From the NCBI RefSeq assembly GCF_006539825.1, contig NZ_BJNT01000011.1, forward strand, positions 53,674 through 117,673: 64,000 nucleotides of DNA, in the 5' to 3' direction. The position numbers and the translations under genes were made by a program. This document shows positions 9,247 through 20,152 of the stretch, in pieces. Below the pieces are notes generated by a model that did not search any database, was not told where the DNA came from, and was given only the letters and a program-made list of their open reading frames with translations. How positions within the stretch are numbered: the first letter of the stretch is position 1; every line of letters begins with the position of its first letter. Source of the DNA: Corynebacterium variabile (GTDB lineage: Bacteria > Actinomycetota > Actinomycetes > Mycobacteriales > Mycobacteriaceae).

Positions 9247-9888
9247 TCAGTTCTCCGGACGGTTCCGGGAGTCCAGCAGGTACTGGACACCGGTGATCAC
9301 GGTGACCGCCACAGCCAGGAGGATCAGCGGGACGGTGATCCAGTCGGTCCAGTCCGGCAGCGGGGCGATGACCATCGCGACGGCGAAGGTCTGGAGGACG
9401 GTCTTGAGCTTGCCGCCCTTGGATGCCGGAACGACCTTGCCACGGCGTGCCAGTGCCATGCGCCAGAACGTGATGCCCAGCTCACGGATGACGATGACGA
9501 TCGTCACCCACCACCACAGGTCACCGAGGATGTTGAGGGAGACCATGGCCGAGATCATCAGCGCCTTGTCGGCGATCGGATCAGCAAGCTTGCCGTAGTC
9601 GGTGATCACCTCGTAGCGGCGGGCCAGGAACCCGTCGAGCTGGTCGGTGCCCATGAGCACGCAGAACGCGACCAGGGCCCACCACCGCAGTGGTGTGTCC
9701 AGCTCGCGGGAGCCGTCGAGCGGACCGGCTGCGATGAGCAGCCACACGAACACCGGGATAAGGAGGATCCTGACCGTGGTCAGGACGTTCGGCACGTTGT
9801 ACCTGTGCACGGCCTTCCCCACGGTCGACCGCTTCTCTTTCCGGGAGGGTCGCCCGCCATGCTGCGTCTGTCGCTCTGTCTCCTGCAC
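9247..9888 (-). CDS. pgsA: CDP-diacylglycerol-glycerol-3-phosphate 3-phosphatidyltransferase
   Basis: This membrane enzyme makes phosphatidylglycerophosphate, the first step to phosphatidylglycerol and cardiolipin. The CDP-alcohol phosphotransferase motif D-G-x2-A-R-x8-G-x3-D-x3-D is present as DGFLARRYEVITDYGKLADP, plus the two preceding aspartates in GTDQLDG. About four hydrophobic helices are visible. The start is uncertain: a longer GTG start at 9936 would lie upstream of a strong hairpin, so GTG at 9888 is preferred, and one at VGKAVHRY is also possible. This is the pgsA3-type paralogue that neighbours clgR in mycobacteria; other paralogues may exist elsewhere. Confidence 0.88.
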   Translation of the reverse strand: MQETERQTQHGGRPSRKEKRSTVGKAVHRYNVPNVLTTVRILLIPVFVWLLIAAGPLDGSRELDTPLRWWALVAFCVLMGTDQLDGFLARRYEVITDYGKLADPIADKALMISAMVSLNILGDLWWWVTIVIVIRELGITFWRMALARRGKVVPASKGGKLKTVLQTFAVAMVIAPLPDWTDWITVPLILLAVAVTVITGVQYLLDSRNRPEN

Positions 9889-9903
9889 GCCCCTCACACT
9901 ACC

Positions 9904-9924
9904 CGCCCACCCGTGAGGTGGGCG
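9904..9924 (-). terminator. Hairpin after the TerC-family gene
   Basis: CGCCCACC and GGTGGGCG form a perfect 8-bp stem with a 5-nt loop, 25 nt past the stop of the TerC-family gene and just before pgsA. There is no strong T-run, so it may be a weak or Rho-assisted terminator. It argues for a separate pgsA start and transcription unit. Confidence 0.5.
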
Positions 9925-9948
9925 TGGCGAGGGCACCCGTGCAGGTCG

Positions 9949-11004
9949 TCAGTCCTCGTGTGCGGGCTTCTCCGCCCCGGCATCCTCGAGGACGTGCCGT
10001 TCCGGACGTTCCACCACGGCGTTGCGGGACTTGATGAGACTGGCCACGACGGTGATCACCAGCACACTGACGATCACAAGGAGAGAGGCGCTGGTGGAGA
10101 TATCCGGCGCCCCGTGGATACCTTCGCCACCGTTGATGAACGGAAGGTTGTTCTCGTGGAGGGCATGGAGGACCATCTTCACACCGATGAAGGCCAGGAT
10201 GACGCCCAGACCGTAGGGCAGGTAGACCAGTCGCTCCAGCAGACCGCCGAGCAGGAAGTACATCTGGCGCAGGCCGAGCAGCGACAGGGCGTTGGTCGTG
10301 AAGACGATGTACGGCTCCTGGGTGATGCCGTAGATCGCGGGAATCGAGTCCAGGGCGAACATCACGTCGGTGAGCCCGATGGCCACCAGGCAGACAGCCA
10401 ACGGGGTCAGCATGATTCTTCCGGCCCGACGCAGCGTCAGCTTGTCGGACTCATAGCCCTCGGAGACCGGGATGACCTTCCGGATGAATTTGATGATCTT
10501 CATGTCGTTCGGGTCGGTCTCCGGGACGTCCCTGGCCTCGTCCAGCACGGTCTTCGCCGCGATGATCAGCAGGAAGAGTCCGAAGAGGTAGAACACATCC
10601 GACCAGGCCTCGATGATCGCGGCGCCCATGGCGATGAACAGACCACGGAACACCAGGGACAGTGCGATACCGATGAGCAGCACCTTCTGCTGGTACTTGG
10701 GCGGCACCTTGAACGAGCCCATGATCAGGGCGAAGACGAAGAGATTGTCGACACTCAGCGCCTTCTCCGTGACATAGCCGGAGAAGAACTCCATGCCGTG
10801 CGCGTGCGGGTCACCCGGCTCACCCCAGGTCACCCAGAGGAAGACGCCGAAGGCGACGGACAGAAGGACGTAGAACAGGGTCCAGAATCCGGATTCCTTC
10901 ATCGACGGGGCATGCGGTGTGCGGACATGCGAGTAGAAATCGAAGATGAAGAACCCGGCGATCACCGCGATAGTGATGATCCAGGTGAGGGCATTGACTT
11001 CCAT
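9949..11004 (-). CDS. TerC-family integral membrane protein (putative metal exporter)
   Basis: TerC-family proteins are multi-pass membrane proteins. Several (Alx/MeeF/MeeY type) export manganese or metallate exported enzymes. This one is 351 aa with 7-9 hydrophobic helices and the conserved membrane aspartates in KALSVDNLFVFALIMGSF and GLTDVMFALDSIPAI, plus the GLRQMYFLLGGLL segment. The ATG of MEVNAL was chosen, with GGAGG upstream; the longer frame would run through the riboswitch. The yybP-ykoY riboswitch in front of it makes manganese homeostasis the most likely role. The classic name 'tellurium resistance' should not be taken as function. Confidence 0.9.
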   Translation of the reverse strand: MEVNALTWIITIAVIAGFFIFDFYSHVRTPHAPSMKESGFWTLFYVLLSVAFGVFLWVTWGEPGDPHAHGMEFFSGYVTEKALSVDNLFVFALIMGSFKVPPKYQQKVLLIGIALSLVFRGLFIAMGAAIIEAWSDVFYLFGLFLLIIAAKTVLDEARDVPETDPNDMKIIKFIRKVIPVSEGYESDKLTLRRAGRIMLTPLAVCLVAIGLTDVMFALDSIPAIYGITQEPYIVFTTNALSLLGLRQMYFLLGGLLERLVYLPYGLGVILAFIGVKMVLHALHENNLPFINGGEGIHGAPDISTSASLLVIVSVLVITVVASLIKSRNAVVERPERHVLEDAGAEKPAHED

Positions 11005-11038
11005 GACGGACTTTCCTCCGGTCGCGACAGTTCGTTGA

Positions 11039-11187
11039 CCGGAGGTCTCCCCCACCACGTGTCGTCCCGGTTCCGGGACTCTCCGTGGCCGACACGACCG
11101 GGTGGTACGCCACACCCGCTACGGAGCGGACGGGCGGTGACCACCGTGTTGACGATCGATGTCGCGGGCGGGGTACTCCCCTCCATG
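11039..11187 (-). ncRNA. yybP-ykoY manganese riboswitch
   Basis: On the minus strand the leader of the TerC-family gene has the family's conserved pieces in order: GGAGGGGAGTA (the GGGGAGUA loop after the 5' side of P1), then GATCGTCAACACGG (the GUCGUCAA-type second loop element), and finally GGAGACCTCC (compare the GCAAGACCUU end), whose CCTCC pairs with GGAGG to close P1. A -10 TAGACT lies at 11198-11203, so transcription would start right at the aptamer. Members of this Rfam family bind Mn2+ and switch on TerC/MntP-type exporters. The expression platform between the aptamer and the ATG (11005-11038) includes the ribosome site. Confidence 0.82.
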
Positions 11188-11242
11188 ACAGGAGCCGAGT
11201 CTAGCAGAGTCGCCCACGGAGCCCACCGGGGGGTGAAACCGC

Positions 11243-14200
11243 TCAGAACACCCCGCCGGTGCCGGAGGCGTCCGCCCGGACGACGCGGACCGCGGGATCG
11301 TCCGCACCGGTGTCGGAGGTGGCCGAACCCGCACCGTCACCGGCAGCCGGGTCACCCATGTCATCCTGCCCGTCGAGCAGTTCCTTCGGCGCATCGGCCG
11401 GGTCGGCACCCTTGATCATCCAGATCACGGTCTCCAGCTCCTCCGGCTTCACCAGGACCTCGCGGGCCTTGGATCCCTCGGACGGACCGACGACACCGCG
11501 GGTCTCCATGAGGTCCATGAGCCGGCCGGCCTTGGCGAATCCGATGCGTAGCTTGCGCTGCAGCATCGAGGTCGAGCCGAACTGACTGCTGACCACGAGC
11601 TCCACGGCCTGGATCAGATCCTCGAGGTCGTCGCCGATGTCGGCGTCGATCTCCTTCTTCGCCTCGACGGACTTGTCCTCGGTGACACCGTCGGTGTAGT
11701 CCGGATCGGCCTGTTCCTTCGCCGCGTCAACCACGGCCTGGACCTCCTCGTCGGTGACGAAGGCACCCTGCAGACGCTTCGGCTTGTTCGCCCCCTGCGG
11801 GATGAACAGTCCGTCGCCCATACCGATGAGCTTCTCGGCACCACCCTGGTCCAGGATGACGCGGGAGTCGGTGAGCGAGGAGGTCGCGAAGGCGAGGCGC
11901 GAGGGCACGTTCGTCTTGATCAGACCGGTGACCACGTCCACGGAGGGACGCTGCGTCGCGAGCACCAGGTGGATGCCGGCGGCACGGGCCTTCTGGGTGA
12001 TCCGGACGATCGAATCCTCGATCTCCTTCGGGGCGGTCATCATCAGGTCGGCGAGCTCGTCGACGACACAGACGATGTAGGGGTAGGGACGGTACTCACG
12101 CTCAGACCCCAACGGAGCCTCGAACTCACCGGAGACGACCTTGCGGTTGAAGTCCTTGATGTGGCGCACGCGCGCGGACTTCATGTCCAGGTACCGCTGC
12201 TCCATCTCCTCGACCAGCCAGGTCAGTGCGGACGCGGCCTTCTTCGGCTGGGTGATGATCGGGGTGATCAGGTGCGGGATGCCCTCGTAAGGGGTCAGCT
12301 CCACCATCTTCGGGTCGACGAGGATGAGACGGACCTCCTCCGGGGTGGCCCGGGTGAGGATGGAGACCAGCAGCGAGTTCACGAACGCCGACTTACCGGA
12401 ACCGGTGGAACCGGCGACGAGCAGGTGCGGCATCTTCTGGATCGAGTGGGCGACCATGTCGCCCTCGATGTCCTTGCCCAGACCGATGAGCATCGGATCG
12501 TGATCCTGGGCCACGGCGGGCGCGTTGAGCACGTCACCGAGCCGGACCATCTCACGGTCGGTGTTCGGCACCTCGATACCGACCGCCGACTTCCCCGGGA
12601 TCGGGGTGAGCAGGCGGACATTGTCGGTCGCGGCGGCGTAGGCGATGTTGGACTGCAGGTTGGTGATCTTGGAGACCTTCACGCCCGGGCCGAGTTCCAC
12701 CTCGTACCGGGTGACTGTCGGGCCACGGGAGAAACCGGTGACCTGCGCGTCCACCTTGAACTCGCTGAAGACCTCGGTGATCGCGGCGATCATGCGGTCA
12801 TTGGCGGCACTGTGGGTCTTCGGCGCCTCACCGGGGATGAGCAGGTCGATCGAGGACGGCAGGAAGTAGTCGCCCTCGGACGCCGGACGTGCCGGTGCCG
12901 CGGCAGCCTCCGGACGCCGGGTAGCGACCTCCGCGGCGTCGACACCCGAACGGGCTGCGATGCGGCGGCGGGCCTCCTCCATCGCCGCCGAGGGGCGGGA
13001 GGCGGGTGCAGCCACCGGCGCAGGTGCCGCCGGGGCGACCTCGACCTCATCCGTGCCGTAGTCGTCGTAACTGACGTCATAGCTGTCGTCACGGCTGTCA
13101 TCGAGTTCAGGGACAGCGCCCTCGACCGGTGCGGCCTGCGGGATCGGGGCGTCGTACTCGGGATCGGCCAGCGGAGCGTCGCCGAGGTACTCGGTCTCCG
13201 CCGACGCGAGGGTCTCATCGACCGGGTAGTTGTCCATGGGGCTGCCCGGCGAGACGACCTCCGGCTCGACAGGAGCGGCCGGCGCAGGACGCTCCGGGTG
13301 CGCGAAGTTCCGGGCGGCAGGACGCGTCCGACGCACCGGGCTCCGGTCAGCGTCGGCCGCGCGTGACGGCTGTGCCGGCTGTGCCGCACTGCGGTAGTCG
13401 TCGTGATCGGGCATCGGCTCATCGTCGAAGGGGTCGGCGACCCCGTCGTACCCGTCGTACCCGCCCTCGTCACCACGGCGCGCGGAACGCGTGCCCCGGG
13501 AGACACCCAGCCAGGACGCCACGGAGCGGTAGAGCTGCGCGACGGTCATACCGGTGAGCTGCAGTGCACCGTAGACGATGATCAGCAGCAGCAGCGGCAC
13601 CGCCAGGAAGGAACTGAATCCGACGGCCATCGGGCTGCCGATGATATTGCCGACCATGCCACCGGCGGTGGCACGTCCCTCGACATCGGACGGTTGCCCG
13701 GCGAGGACGTGGAAGACCGCGAGAACGCCGACGACGATGAGCGCCAGTCCGATAGCCAGCCGGATCCGGGAGCGCTGGGTGACCTCGACGCCGACCATGA
13801 ACACCCAACCTGCACCGAGCAGCAGCACAGGGACGGCGTAGGCGCCGGCACCGATGAGCCAGGTCAGGGCAAAGGCCACACCGGATCCGACCGCGCCGCC
13901 GACACCGAACCACAGGGCTGCAGCGAGAATCACCGCCAGGGCCAGGCTGATGAAGGCGGGGCCGTCGTAGTTCCGGCCGATCAGGACCTTGTCGGGAGCG
14001 TCGCCGTCCACACCGTCAACGCCGTCACTGCCGTCCACACCGGCAGCATCCGCCGACCGGTTCTGACGACGCGCCGCGGCGCGGTCCATCACCGTGGTCG
14101 GAACGGCGTCCTCCGGCTGGTCGTGGCCCTCGTCGGCCGCACGACGTCGCGAGGTGGACTTCCGACCGGCAGGGCGGGCGTCCTCAGTATCGCGGGCATC

Positions 14201-14602
14201 ACGCGACGACCGGTCCCCCGGACGGGCGGAACCCGTGGAGCGACGTGAGGACTTCTTCCGGGCACGGGTTTCCCGGGTAGACGAGTCGTCGACGACATCC
14301 ATGACGAGGTCATCATCGGGATCGCCTTGGAGGGAGACCTTGCGGGCCAGGCCGCCGAGTCCCCGCGCCGCGCCACCGAACATCGAGCCGAGTGAGGATC
14401 CGACCACGCCGAAGGCGCCGGAGGTGCGCTCGTAGTCGCTCGTGTCGTAGCTGGGCGTGCGCCGGGCAGGACGTGAGGACGGGGAGGTACGGCCAGACCG
14501 GCCGGAGTTACCGGGGCGTCCGGAAGACCCGGAGTTACCGGAACTCCGGGAGGTCCTGGTGGACCGCGACGTTGAGGTACTGCTGCGGCTGGTCGTAGGC
14601 AT
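11243..14602 (-). CDS. ftsK: DNA translocase FtsK
   Basis: FtsK pumps chromosome ends across the division septum. The protein is 1119 aa. The first 200 residues are a Ser/Thr/Arg/Gly-rich linker-like tail, then four hydrophobic helices (about 215-345), a long acidic Pro/Ala linker, the motor domain with Walker A (GSTGSGKS, about residue 730) and Walker B ([12 protein letters not shown]), and the C-terminal winged-helix gamma domain ([33 protein letters not shown]) that reads KOPS. A -10 TAGACT at 14610-14615 lies exactly 7 nt before the ATG, so the mRNA is probably leaderless. A GTTGCAAC palindrome lies at 14639-14646. Confidence 0.95.
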   Translation of the reverse strand: MPTTSRSSTSTSRSTRTSRSSGNSGSSGRPGNSGRSGRTSPSSRPARRTPSYDTSDYERTSGAFGVVGSSLGSMFGGAARGLGGLARKVSLQGDPDDDLVMDVVDDSSTRETRARKKSSRRSTGSARPGDRSSRDARDTEDARPAGRKSTSRRRAADEGHDQPEDAVPTTVMDRAAARRQNRSADAAGVDGSDGVDGVDGDAPDKVLIGRNYDGPAFISLALAVILAAALWFGVGGAVGSGVAFALTWLIGAGAYAVPVLLLGAGWVFMVGVEVTQRSRIRLAIGLALIVVGVLAVFHVLAGQPSDVEGRATAGGMVGNIIGSPMAVGFSSFLAVPLLLLIIVYGALQLTGMTVAQLYRSVASWLGVSRGTRSARRGDEGGYDGYDGVADPFDDEPMPDHDDYRSAAQPAQPSRAADADRSPVRRTRPAARNFAHPERPAPAAPVEPEVVSPGSPMDNYPVDETLASAETEYLGDAPLADPEYDAPIPQAAPVEGAVPELDDSRDDSYDVSYDDYGTDEVEVAPAAPAPVAAPASRPSAAMEEARRRIAARSGVDAAEVATRRPEAAAAPARPASEGDYFLPSSIDLLIPGEAPKTHSAANDRMIAAITEVFSEFKVDAQVTGFSRGPTVTRYEVELGPGVKVSKITNLQSNIAYAAATDNVRLLTPIPGKSAVGIEVPNTDREMVRLGDVLNAPAVAQDHDPMLIGLGKDIEGDMVAHSIQKMPHLLVAGSTGSGKSAFVNSLLVSILTRATPEEVRLILVDPKMVELTPYEGIPHLITPIITQPKKAASALTWLVEEMEQRYLDMKSARVRHIKDFNRKVVSGEFEAPLGSEREYRPYPYIVCVVDELADLMMTAPKEIEDSIVRITQKARAAGIHLVLATQRPSVDVVTGLIKTNVPSRLAFATSSLTDSRVILDQGGAEKLIGMGDGLFIPQGANKPKRLQGAFVTDEEVQAVVDAAKEQADPDYTDGVTEDKSVEAKKEIDADIGDDLEDLIQAVELVVSSQFGSTSMLQRKLRIGFAKAGRLMDLMETRGVVGPSEGSKAREVLVKPEELETVIWMIKGADPADAPKELLDGQDDMGDPAAGDGAGSATSDTGADDPAVRVVRADASGTGGVF

Positions 14603-14670
14603 GCCAGCCAGTCTAACCCGATAACAACTTCTTCAACAGTTGCAACACGCGTCACATCCGTAACTCGCGC

Positions 14671-15294
14671 TCAGAGGTCCCGTCGGGCGACCTTCTCCAC
14701 CGGCCCCTCGAGCGTCAGGTCGCAGGCCTTGTCCCGACCGAAAACCCAGAGCGTGAGCTCCGGGGCGGCACCCGTGACCGTGACCTCGGGCGCCCCACTG
14801 CCGACCGTCACCGTTTCCTGCTCGCCCCCGGTGCCGTCGGTACGCACCAGCCGGACCGTCGGGCCCGAGGGGATGATGAGACCGCGCGCAGCGAAACCCG
14901 TGGCCCGCCACAGCGCATCGCGCGTCCCCCGCGGCAGTACACGGGAGGACCACTCCCCTCCCCCACGGCGGACATCCTCATGGTGGACGAAATTCTCCGT
15001 GAGGTTGGCGAACCGGTCGATCAGCCGCATCGGGTTCCACCGCGGCGGTCCGTGCCGGTAGGACGCCACCAGGTCCTCGTACGGGCGGGTCGACTCCTTC
15101 CCGGTCACCTTTTCCAGGTGCCCGCGCGCCAGACCGAGGAACATGCCGGCCGCGGCGTCCGGCCGGTACTCGCGCACCACGAGGTGGACGACGAGGTCTC
15201 TGGTAGTCCACCCTTCGCAGAGCGTGGAGGCGTCCGGCCCCACAGACAGGAAAAGGTCCGCCAGGGCAGTGCGTTCATCATGGGAGACTGACAT
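14671..15294 (-). CDS. TIGR03085-type metal-binding protein (mycothiol maleylpyruvate isomerase-like fold)
   Basis: The 207-aa protein matches the actinobacterial DinB/MDMPI N-terminal family of the TIGR03085 type. It opens with ERTALADLFLSVGPDASTLCEGWTTRDLVVHLVVRE and has a second histidine pair in NFVHHEDVRR, residues expected to bind a metal. The reaction is unknown; relatives are mycothiol-dependent enzymes, and mycothione reductase is encoded at 45.2 kb. The ATG of MSVSHD lies 8 nt after TAGCAT (15303-15308), suggesting a leaderless transcript; a longer frame was rejected. The gene is between rnj and ftsK on the same strand. Confidence 0.82.
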   Translation of the reverse strand: MSVSHDERTALADLFLSVGPDASTLCEGWTTRDLVVHLVVREYRPDAAAGMFLGLARGHLEKVTGKESTRPYEDLVASYRHGPPRWNPMRLIDRFANLTENFVHHEDVRRGGGEWSSRVLPRGTRDALWRATGFAARGLIIPSGPTVRLVRTDGTGGEQETVTVGSGAPEVTVTGAAPELTLWVFGRDKACDLTLEGPVEKVARRDL

Positions 15295-15370
15295 GTCTCC
15301 GGATGCTACGCGCTGTCCGGGCGGACCGCTGTGGCTACGGTGGCCCCAGTGTTTCCGGCGCCGACTCCCG

Positions 15371-17506
15371 CTACAGAGAGGGAGCGTGATCCTCGGGATC
15401 GAGCTCCTCGACGACCTCACTGGTCATCGGGACGATCGTCGGGATGATCATCGGCTCGCGCTTCCACTTGTCCTTGACGAACTTGGCGACCTTGCGGCGC
15501 AGCGTCTGCGCCATGCGGTACGGGTCGTTCTCACCCTGGCCGGACAGGTCCAGCATCGCGTTGTCGACGACCTCGGCGACCTGCTTCATCATCTCCTTCG
15601 ACCCCTCGGAGAAGCCCTTGGCCACGACCTGCGGGTCCTCGAGCGGGCGACCGCTGCGGTTGTCGATGACGACGGTGACCGAGATCAGACCACCCTCGGA
15701 CATCTGGGTGCGGTCCTCGATCTCCTCGGCGCCGACGTCACCCATGGTGACACCGTCGACGTAGAGGTTGCCGACCGGGATCTGGCCGACGACCTTGGCG
15801 TGGCCGTTGACGAGGTCGACGACGACACCGTTCTGCGCCAGCACCGTGTTGTCCGGGTTGACGCCGGTCGAGATCGCCAGCTCGCGGTTCGCGCGCAGGT
15901 GACGCCACTCGCCGTGGACCGGCATGGCGTTCTTCGGGCGGGCGGCGTTGTAGAGGAACAGCAGCTCCCCGGAGTAGCCGTGGCCCGAGGTGTGGACCAT
16001 CGCGTCCTTACCGGTGATGACGGTCGCGCCGATCTGGGACAGCATGTTGATCACGCCGAAGACCGCCTCCTCGTTGCCGGGGACCAGCGACGAGGACAGG
16101 ATGATGAGGTCACCCGGGCGGATGGTGATCTGGCGGTGCTCACGGCGGGCCATGCGGGACAGGGCCGCCATCGGCTCACCCTGGGTACCGGTGGTGATCA
16201 GCACGACCTTGTGCGGGGCGAGGCGGGAAGCCTCGTCCATCGAGACGATGGTGCCACGCGGTGCGGTGAGCAGGCCGAGACGCTCGGCGATCTCCATGTT
16301 GCGGATCATCGAGCGGCCGTTGAAGGCGACCTTGCGGCCGGCCTTGACGGCGGCGTCGACGGCCATCTGCACACGCGAGACGTTCGAGGCGAAGGACGCC
16401 ACGAGGACGCGCTGCTTCGCGTTCGAGATCAACCGCTCCAGGGTCGGCGCGATGCCGGCCTCAGACGGGGACACGCCCGGGGTGGTCGCGTTGGTGGAGT
16501 CGCAGAGCATGAGGTCCACGCCCTCGTCACCGAAGCGGGACAGAGCCGGCAGGTCGGTCGGGCGACCGTCGGCCGGGGTCTGGTCCATCTTCACGTCACC
16601 GGTGTGGATCAGCAGGCCAGCCGGGGTCTTCAGGGCGATACCGAGGCATTCCGGGATGGAGTGGCCCACGTTGAAGAAGCGGATGTCGAAGGGACCGCGC
16701 TTCTCGTGGGAGGTGTCGTCGACCTGGATCAGCTTCGGACGCTGGCGGTGCTCCTGGCACTTCGCGGCGATGAGCGCACAGGTGAAGCGCGACGCGATGA
16801 TCGGGATGTCCGAGCGCTGCTTGAGCAGCCACGGGATCGCACCGATGTGGTCCTCGTGACCGTGGGTGACGACCAGTGCCTCGACCTTGTCCCACTTGCC
16901 CTCCAGGTAGGAGAAGTCCGGCAGGATCAGGTCGACGCCCGGCTCACCGGAGGACGGGAAGAGCACACCGCAGTCGATGATCAGCAGACGGTCGTGGTAC
17001 TCGAAGACGGTCATGTTGCGGCCGATCTCGGAGATACCGCCGAGAGCGACGAGACGCAGGCCGTCCTTCGGGGCCTTCGGCGGCTTCGGCAGACGCTGGG
17101 TCAGGTCCGCACCCTGCATGGTCTGCACGGCGTTGCGGCGACGGTCGCCGCCGCCACGGTTGCCACCCCTGTTGTCGTTGCGGTTCTGACCGCCACGGTT
17201 GCGGTTGCCGCCCTTGTTGTCGTTGCGGCTGTTGTCGTTGCGCTCGGAACGGTTGCCGCGCGAACGACGGGAACGGTTACGGTTGCCGCCCTGGGAGTTC
17301 CGGCCCTCGTTGCCGGACTCGTTCTTCCGGGAGTCAGTGGACTCGCCGGACTCCGTGGCCGACGCGGACGCCTGCCCGGACTGGGCTGCGTCGGCGACTC
17401 CACCGTCGTCGAAGGCGGGGGTACTTGCCGCCGAGGCGGCGGTCTCCGCGCTCGGCGGAGCTGCCTTGCGGGTCACCTTGCGGGCCCGGGAGCGGTTGTC
17501 AGTCAT
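15371..17506 (-). CDS. rnj: Ribonuclease J
   Basis: RNase J is a metallo-beta-lactamase/beta-CASP nuclease with endonuclease and 5'-3' exonuclease activity in mRNA and rRNA processing. The protein is 711 aa. Residues 1-155 are a disordered extension very rich in Arg, Asn and Gly, absent from B. subtilis RNase J. The catalytic core carries HGHEDHIGAIPW near residue 215 and further metal ligands in LIHTGD and TSGHG. It ends with the usual C-terminal domain. The start lies 8 nt after the dapA stop with AAGGA in the gap, so it is translated within the dapB-thyX-dapA-rnj cluster known from C. glutamicum. Confidence 0.95.
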   Translation of the reverse strand: MTDNRSRARKVTRKAAPPSAETAASAASTPAFDDGGVADAAQSGQASASATESGESTDSRKNESGNEGRNSQGGNRNRSRRSRGNRSERNDNSRNDNKGGNRNRGGQNRNDNRGGNRGGGDRRRNAVQTMQGADLTQRLPKPPKAPKDGLRLVALGGISEIGRNMTVFEYHDRLLIIDCGVLFPSSGEPGVDLILPDFSYLEGKWDKVEALVVTHGHEDHIGAIPWLLKQRSDIPIIASRFTCALIAAKCQEHRQRPKLIQVDDTSHEKRGPFDIRFFNVGHSIPECLGIALKTPAGLLIHTGDVKMDQTPADGRPTDLPALSRFGDEGVDLMLCDSTNATTPGVSPSEAGIAPTLERLISNAKQRVLVASFASNVSRVQMAVDAAVKAGRKVAFNGRSMIRNMEIAERLGLLTAPRGTIVSMDEASRLAPHKVVLITTGTQGEPMAALSRMARREHRQITIRPGDLIILSSSLVPGNEEAVFGVINMLSQIGATVITGKDAMVHTSGHGYSGELLFLYNAARPKNAMPVHGEWRHLRANRELAISTGVNPDNTVLAQNGVVVDLVNGHAKVVGQIPVGNLYVDGVTMGDVGAEEIEDRTQMSEGGLISVTVVIDNRSGRPLEDPQVVAKGFSEGSKEMMKQVAEVVDNAMLDLSGQGENDPYRMAQTLRRKVAKFVKDKWKREPMIIPTIVPMTSEVVEELDPEDHAPSL

Positions 17507-17514
17507 GCGTGTCC

Positions 17515-18417
17515 TTACACGCCTGCGGAACGCAGGTCTTCTTCAAGCCGGGAGTATTCCTCCGGCGTCGGTTCGATGATCGGCAGGCGCGGTGCGCCCA
17601 CCTCGATCCCCTGGAGCTTCAGTGCCGCTTTCGCGAAGGTCGCACCACCGAGCCGGCCCTGCGCCGCCATGAGCGGACGCAGCCGGTTGGAGATGGCGCG
17701 GGCGCCGAGGATGTCCCCGGCGTCAACAGCGTCACGGAGGGCACGAAGCTGGGCGGGAGCGGCGTGGCCGATCACGGAGATCAGGCCGGTGGCGCCGACT
17801 GCCAGCCACGGGACGTTGAGAGGGTCATCCCCGGAGTACCACGCGAGACCGGTCTCCTCCATCAGCTCCATACCTGCGGCCAGGTCGCCCTTGGCGTCCT
17901 TGACGGCCCGGATGTTGGGGTGGGCCGAGAGCCGTCGCAACGTGTCCGTCGCGATCGGAACGACCGACCGGGAAGGGATGTCGTAGAGGCAGATGGGGGT
18001 GTCGACCGCGTCAGCCACTGTCGTGAAGTGCCGGTACAGGCCTTCCTGGCTGGGGCGGGAGTAGTACGGGGTGACCACGAGCAGACCGTCCGCACCGGCC
18101 GCTTCAGCGGCCTTCGACTGCGCCACGGATTCCGCGGTGCTGTAGGTGCCGGATCCGGCGACGAGCTTGACGCCGGTACCCAGTTCGGAACGGATGGCCT
18201 TGAGCAGGTTGAGCTTCTCATCAGGGGTGATGGTCGGGGATTCCCCGGTCGTGCCGCCGATGATCAGAGCGTCGAGTCCCTTGTCGACCAGATGCCCTGC
18301 GAGGGCGACTCCGGCGTCGGTGTCAAGGTCGCCGTCCTTCGTGAAGGGGGTGACCATCGCCACCGAAACCGTACCGAAGAACTCAGCGCCCGACGTCGCT
18401 GCAATACCTGTGCTCAT
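17515..18417 (-). CDS. dapA: 4-hydroxy-tetrahydrodipicolinate synthase DapA
   Basis: DapA condenses pyruvate with aspartate semialdehyde, the first committed step of lysine and diaminopimelate synthesis. The protein is 300 aa, the standard length. It has [11 protein letters not shown] near residue 50, the catalytic tyrosine in [20 protein letters not shown], and the Schiff-base lysine in AVKDAKGD. A -10 TAACCT at 18426-18431 is 8 nt before the ATG, suggesting its own leaderless promoter in addition to readthrough from thyX. Lysine feedback sensitivity cannot be judged from sequence alone. Confidence 0.96.
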   Translation of the reverse strand: MSTGIAATSGAEFFGTVSVAMVTPFTKDGDLDTDAGVALAGHLVDKGLDALIIGGTTGESPTITPDEKLNLLKAIRSELGTGVKLVAGSGTYSTAESVAQSKAAEAAGADGLLVVTPYYSRPSQEGLYRHFTTVADAVDTPICLYDIPSRSVVPIATDTLRRLSAHPNIRAVKDAKGDLAAGMELMEETGLAWYSGDDPLNVPWLAVGATGLISVIGHAAPAQLRALRDAVDAGDILGARAISNRLRPLMAAQGRLGGATFAKAALKLQGIEVGAPRLPIIEPTPEEYSRLEEDLRSAGV

Positions 18418-18544
18418 GACCCCACAGGTTACCGTCCCCGGCAGCGTTCGTGTGTACCGGGGTTACGGTGGGTCGCCGGTCCGTGTCCCCCGTCGACCCC
18501 CGCCCGACTCCCCGCCCGACTCCCCGGCCGTCTCCCCGGCTGTC

Positions 18545-19315
18545 TCACATGTCCGCGACGTAAGGGCTCGTCGCGGTCTCTGAACCGTCACGCAGCCTGG
18601 TCACGGTGAAGTCGGAGAAGACCTCCGGGCTCAGCTCCTGCAGCAGTCGCAGGCAGGCGACGGCGACACGCCGGATCTCCGGATCGGCGTGCTCGGCGGC
18701 GCGCATGGCGATGAAGTGACGCCAGGACCGCAGGTTGCCGGTGACCACGAACCGGGTCTCGGTGGCGTTCGGAAGCACCGAGCGTGCCGCCTGGCGGGCC
18801 TGCTTGGCACGCAGCACCGTGTTCGACTCGCCGGCGAACCGTTCCTCCAGCCCGTCGAGCAGCTCTTCGTAGGCCTCGCGGGCCATGTCCGTGGAGCGCA
18901 GGAACAGCTTCTCCAGGTCCTCGTCCCCCGCGATGCTGTCGGGGATGACGACCTGGGAGTTCCCGGAGGGGACGTACCGCTGCGAGAGCTGGCTGAAGGA
19001 GAAGTGCCGGTGACGCATGATCTCCTGGGCACATGACCTCGACACACCGCGCAGGTACATGGACGCCGAGGCGTGCTCCAGTAGGCTGAGGTGTCCGACA
19101 TCCATGATGTGCCGGACGTAGGCGTCCGTGGCCGCGGTGTGCGGATTCGGGCGGTCCCAGGTCTCGTAGCAGGCGCGTCCCGCGAATTCGATGAGGGACG
19201 CCGCGTCCCCGGCCTCACCGTCCGGGGCCCAGTCCACGTCCTCCGGCGGGGTGAACGTGGTGTAGGCGATGAGCCGGACCGAGAACTCCGCCGGTGTCGA
19301 ACTCGTGGATCTCAC
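18545..19315 (-). CDS. thyX: Flavin-dependent thymidylate synthase ThyX
   Basis: ThyX methylates dUMP to dTMP using FAD and methylene-tetrahydrofolate. The protein is 256 aa. The diagnostic motif RHRHFSFSQLSQRY (RHR-x7-S) is at about residues 101-114, with SLLEHASASMYLRG and RSWRHFIAMR also typical. The start is GTG, with GGGGAG 10 nt upstream. It lies between dapB (15 nt gap) and dapA, the same order as in C. glutamicum, where the gene was long called orf2 of the dap cluster. Confidence 0.95.
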   Translation of the reverse strand: MRSTSSTPAEFSVRLIAYTTFTPPEDVDWAPDGEAGDAASLIEFAGRACYETWDRPNPHTAATDAYVRHIMDVGHLSLLEHASASMYLRGVSRSCAQEIMRHRHFSFSQLSQRYVPSGNSQVVIPDSIAGDEDLEKLFLRSTDMAREAYEELLDGLEERFAGESNTVLRAKQARQAARSVLPNATETRFVVTGNLRSWRHFIAMRAAEHADPEIRRVAVACLRLLQELSPEVFSDFTVTRLRDGSETATSPYVADM

Positions 19316-19330
19316 AGTCGCCGTGCTCCC

Positions 19331-20152
<822 letters not shown>

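Noticed and set aside
11005..11115. N-terminal extension of the TerC-family protein
   Set aside because: It would translate the riboswitch; the ATG at 11004 has a GGAGG site.
15143..17986. 947-codon plus-strand frame
   Set aside because: Antisense to rnj and part of dapA, with no ribosome site and no recognisable domain.
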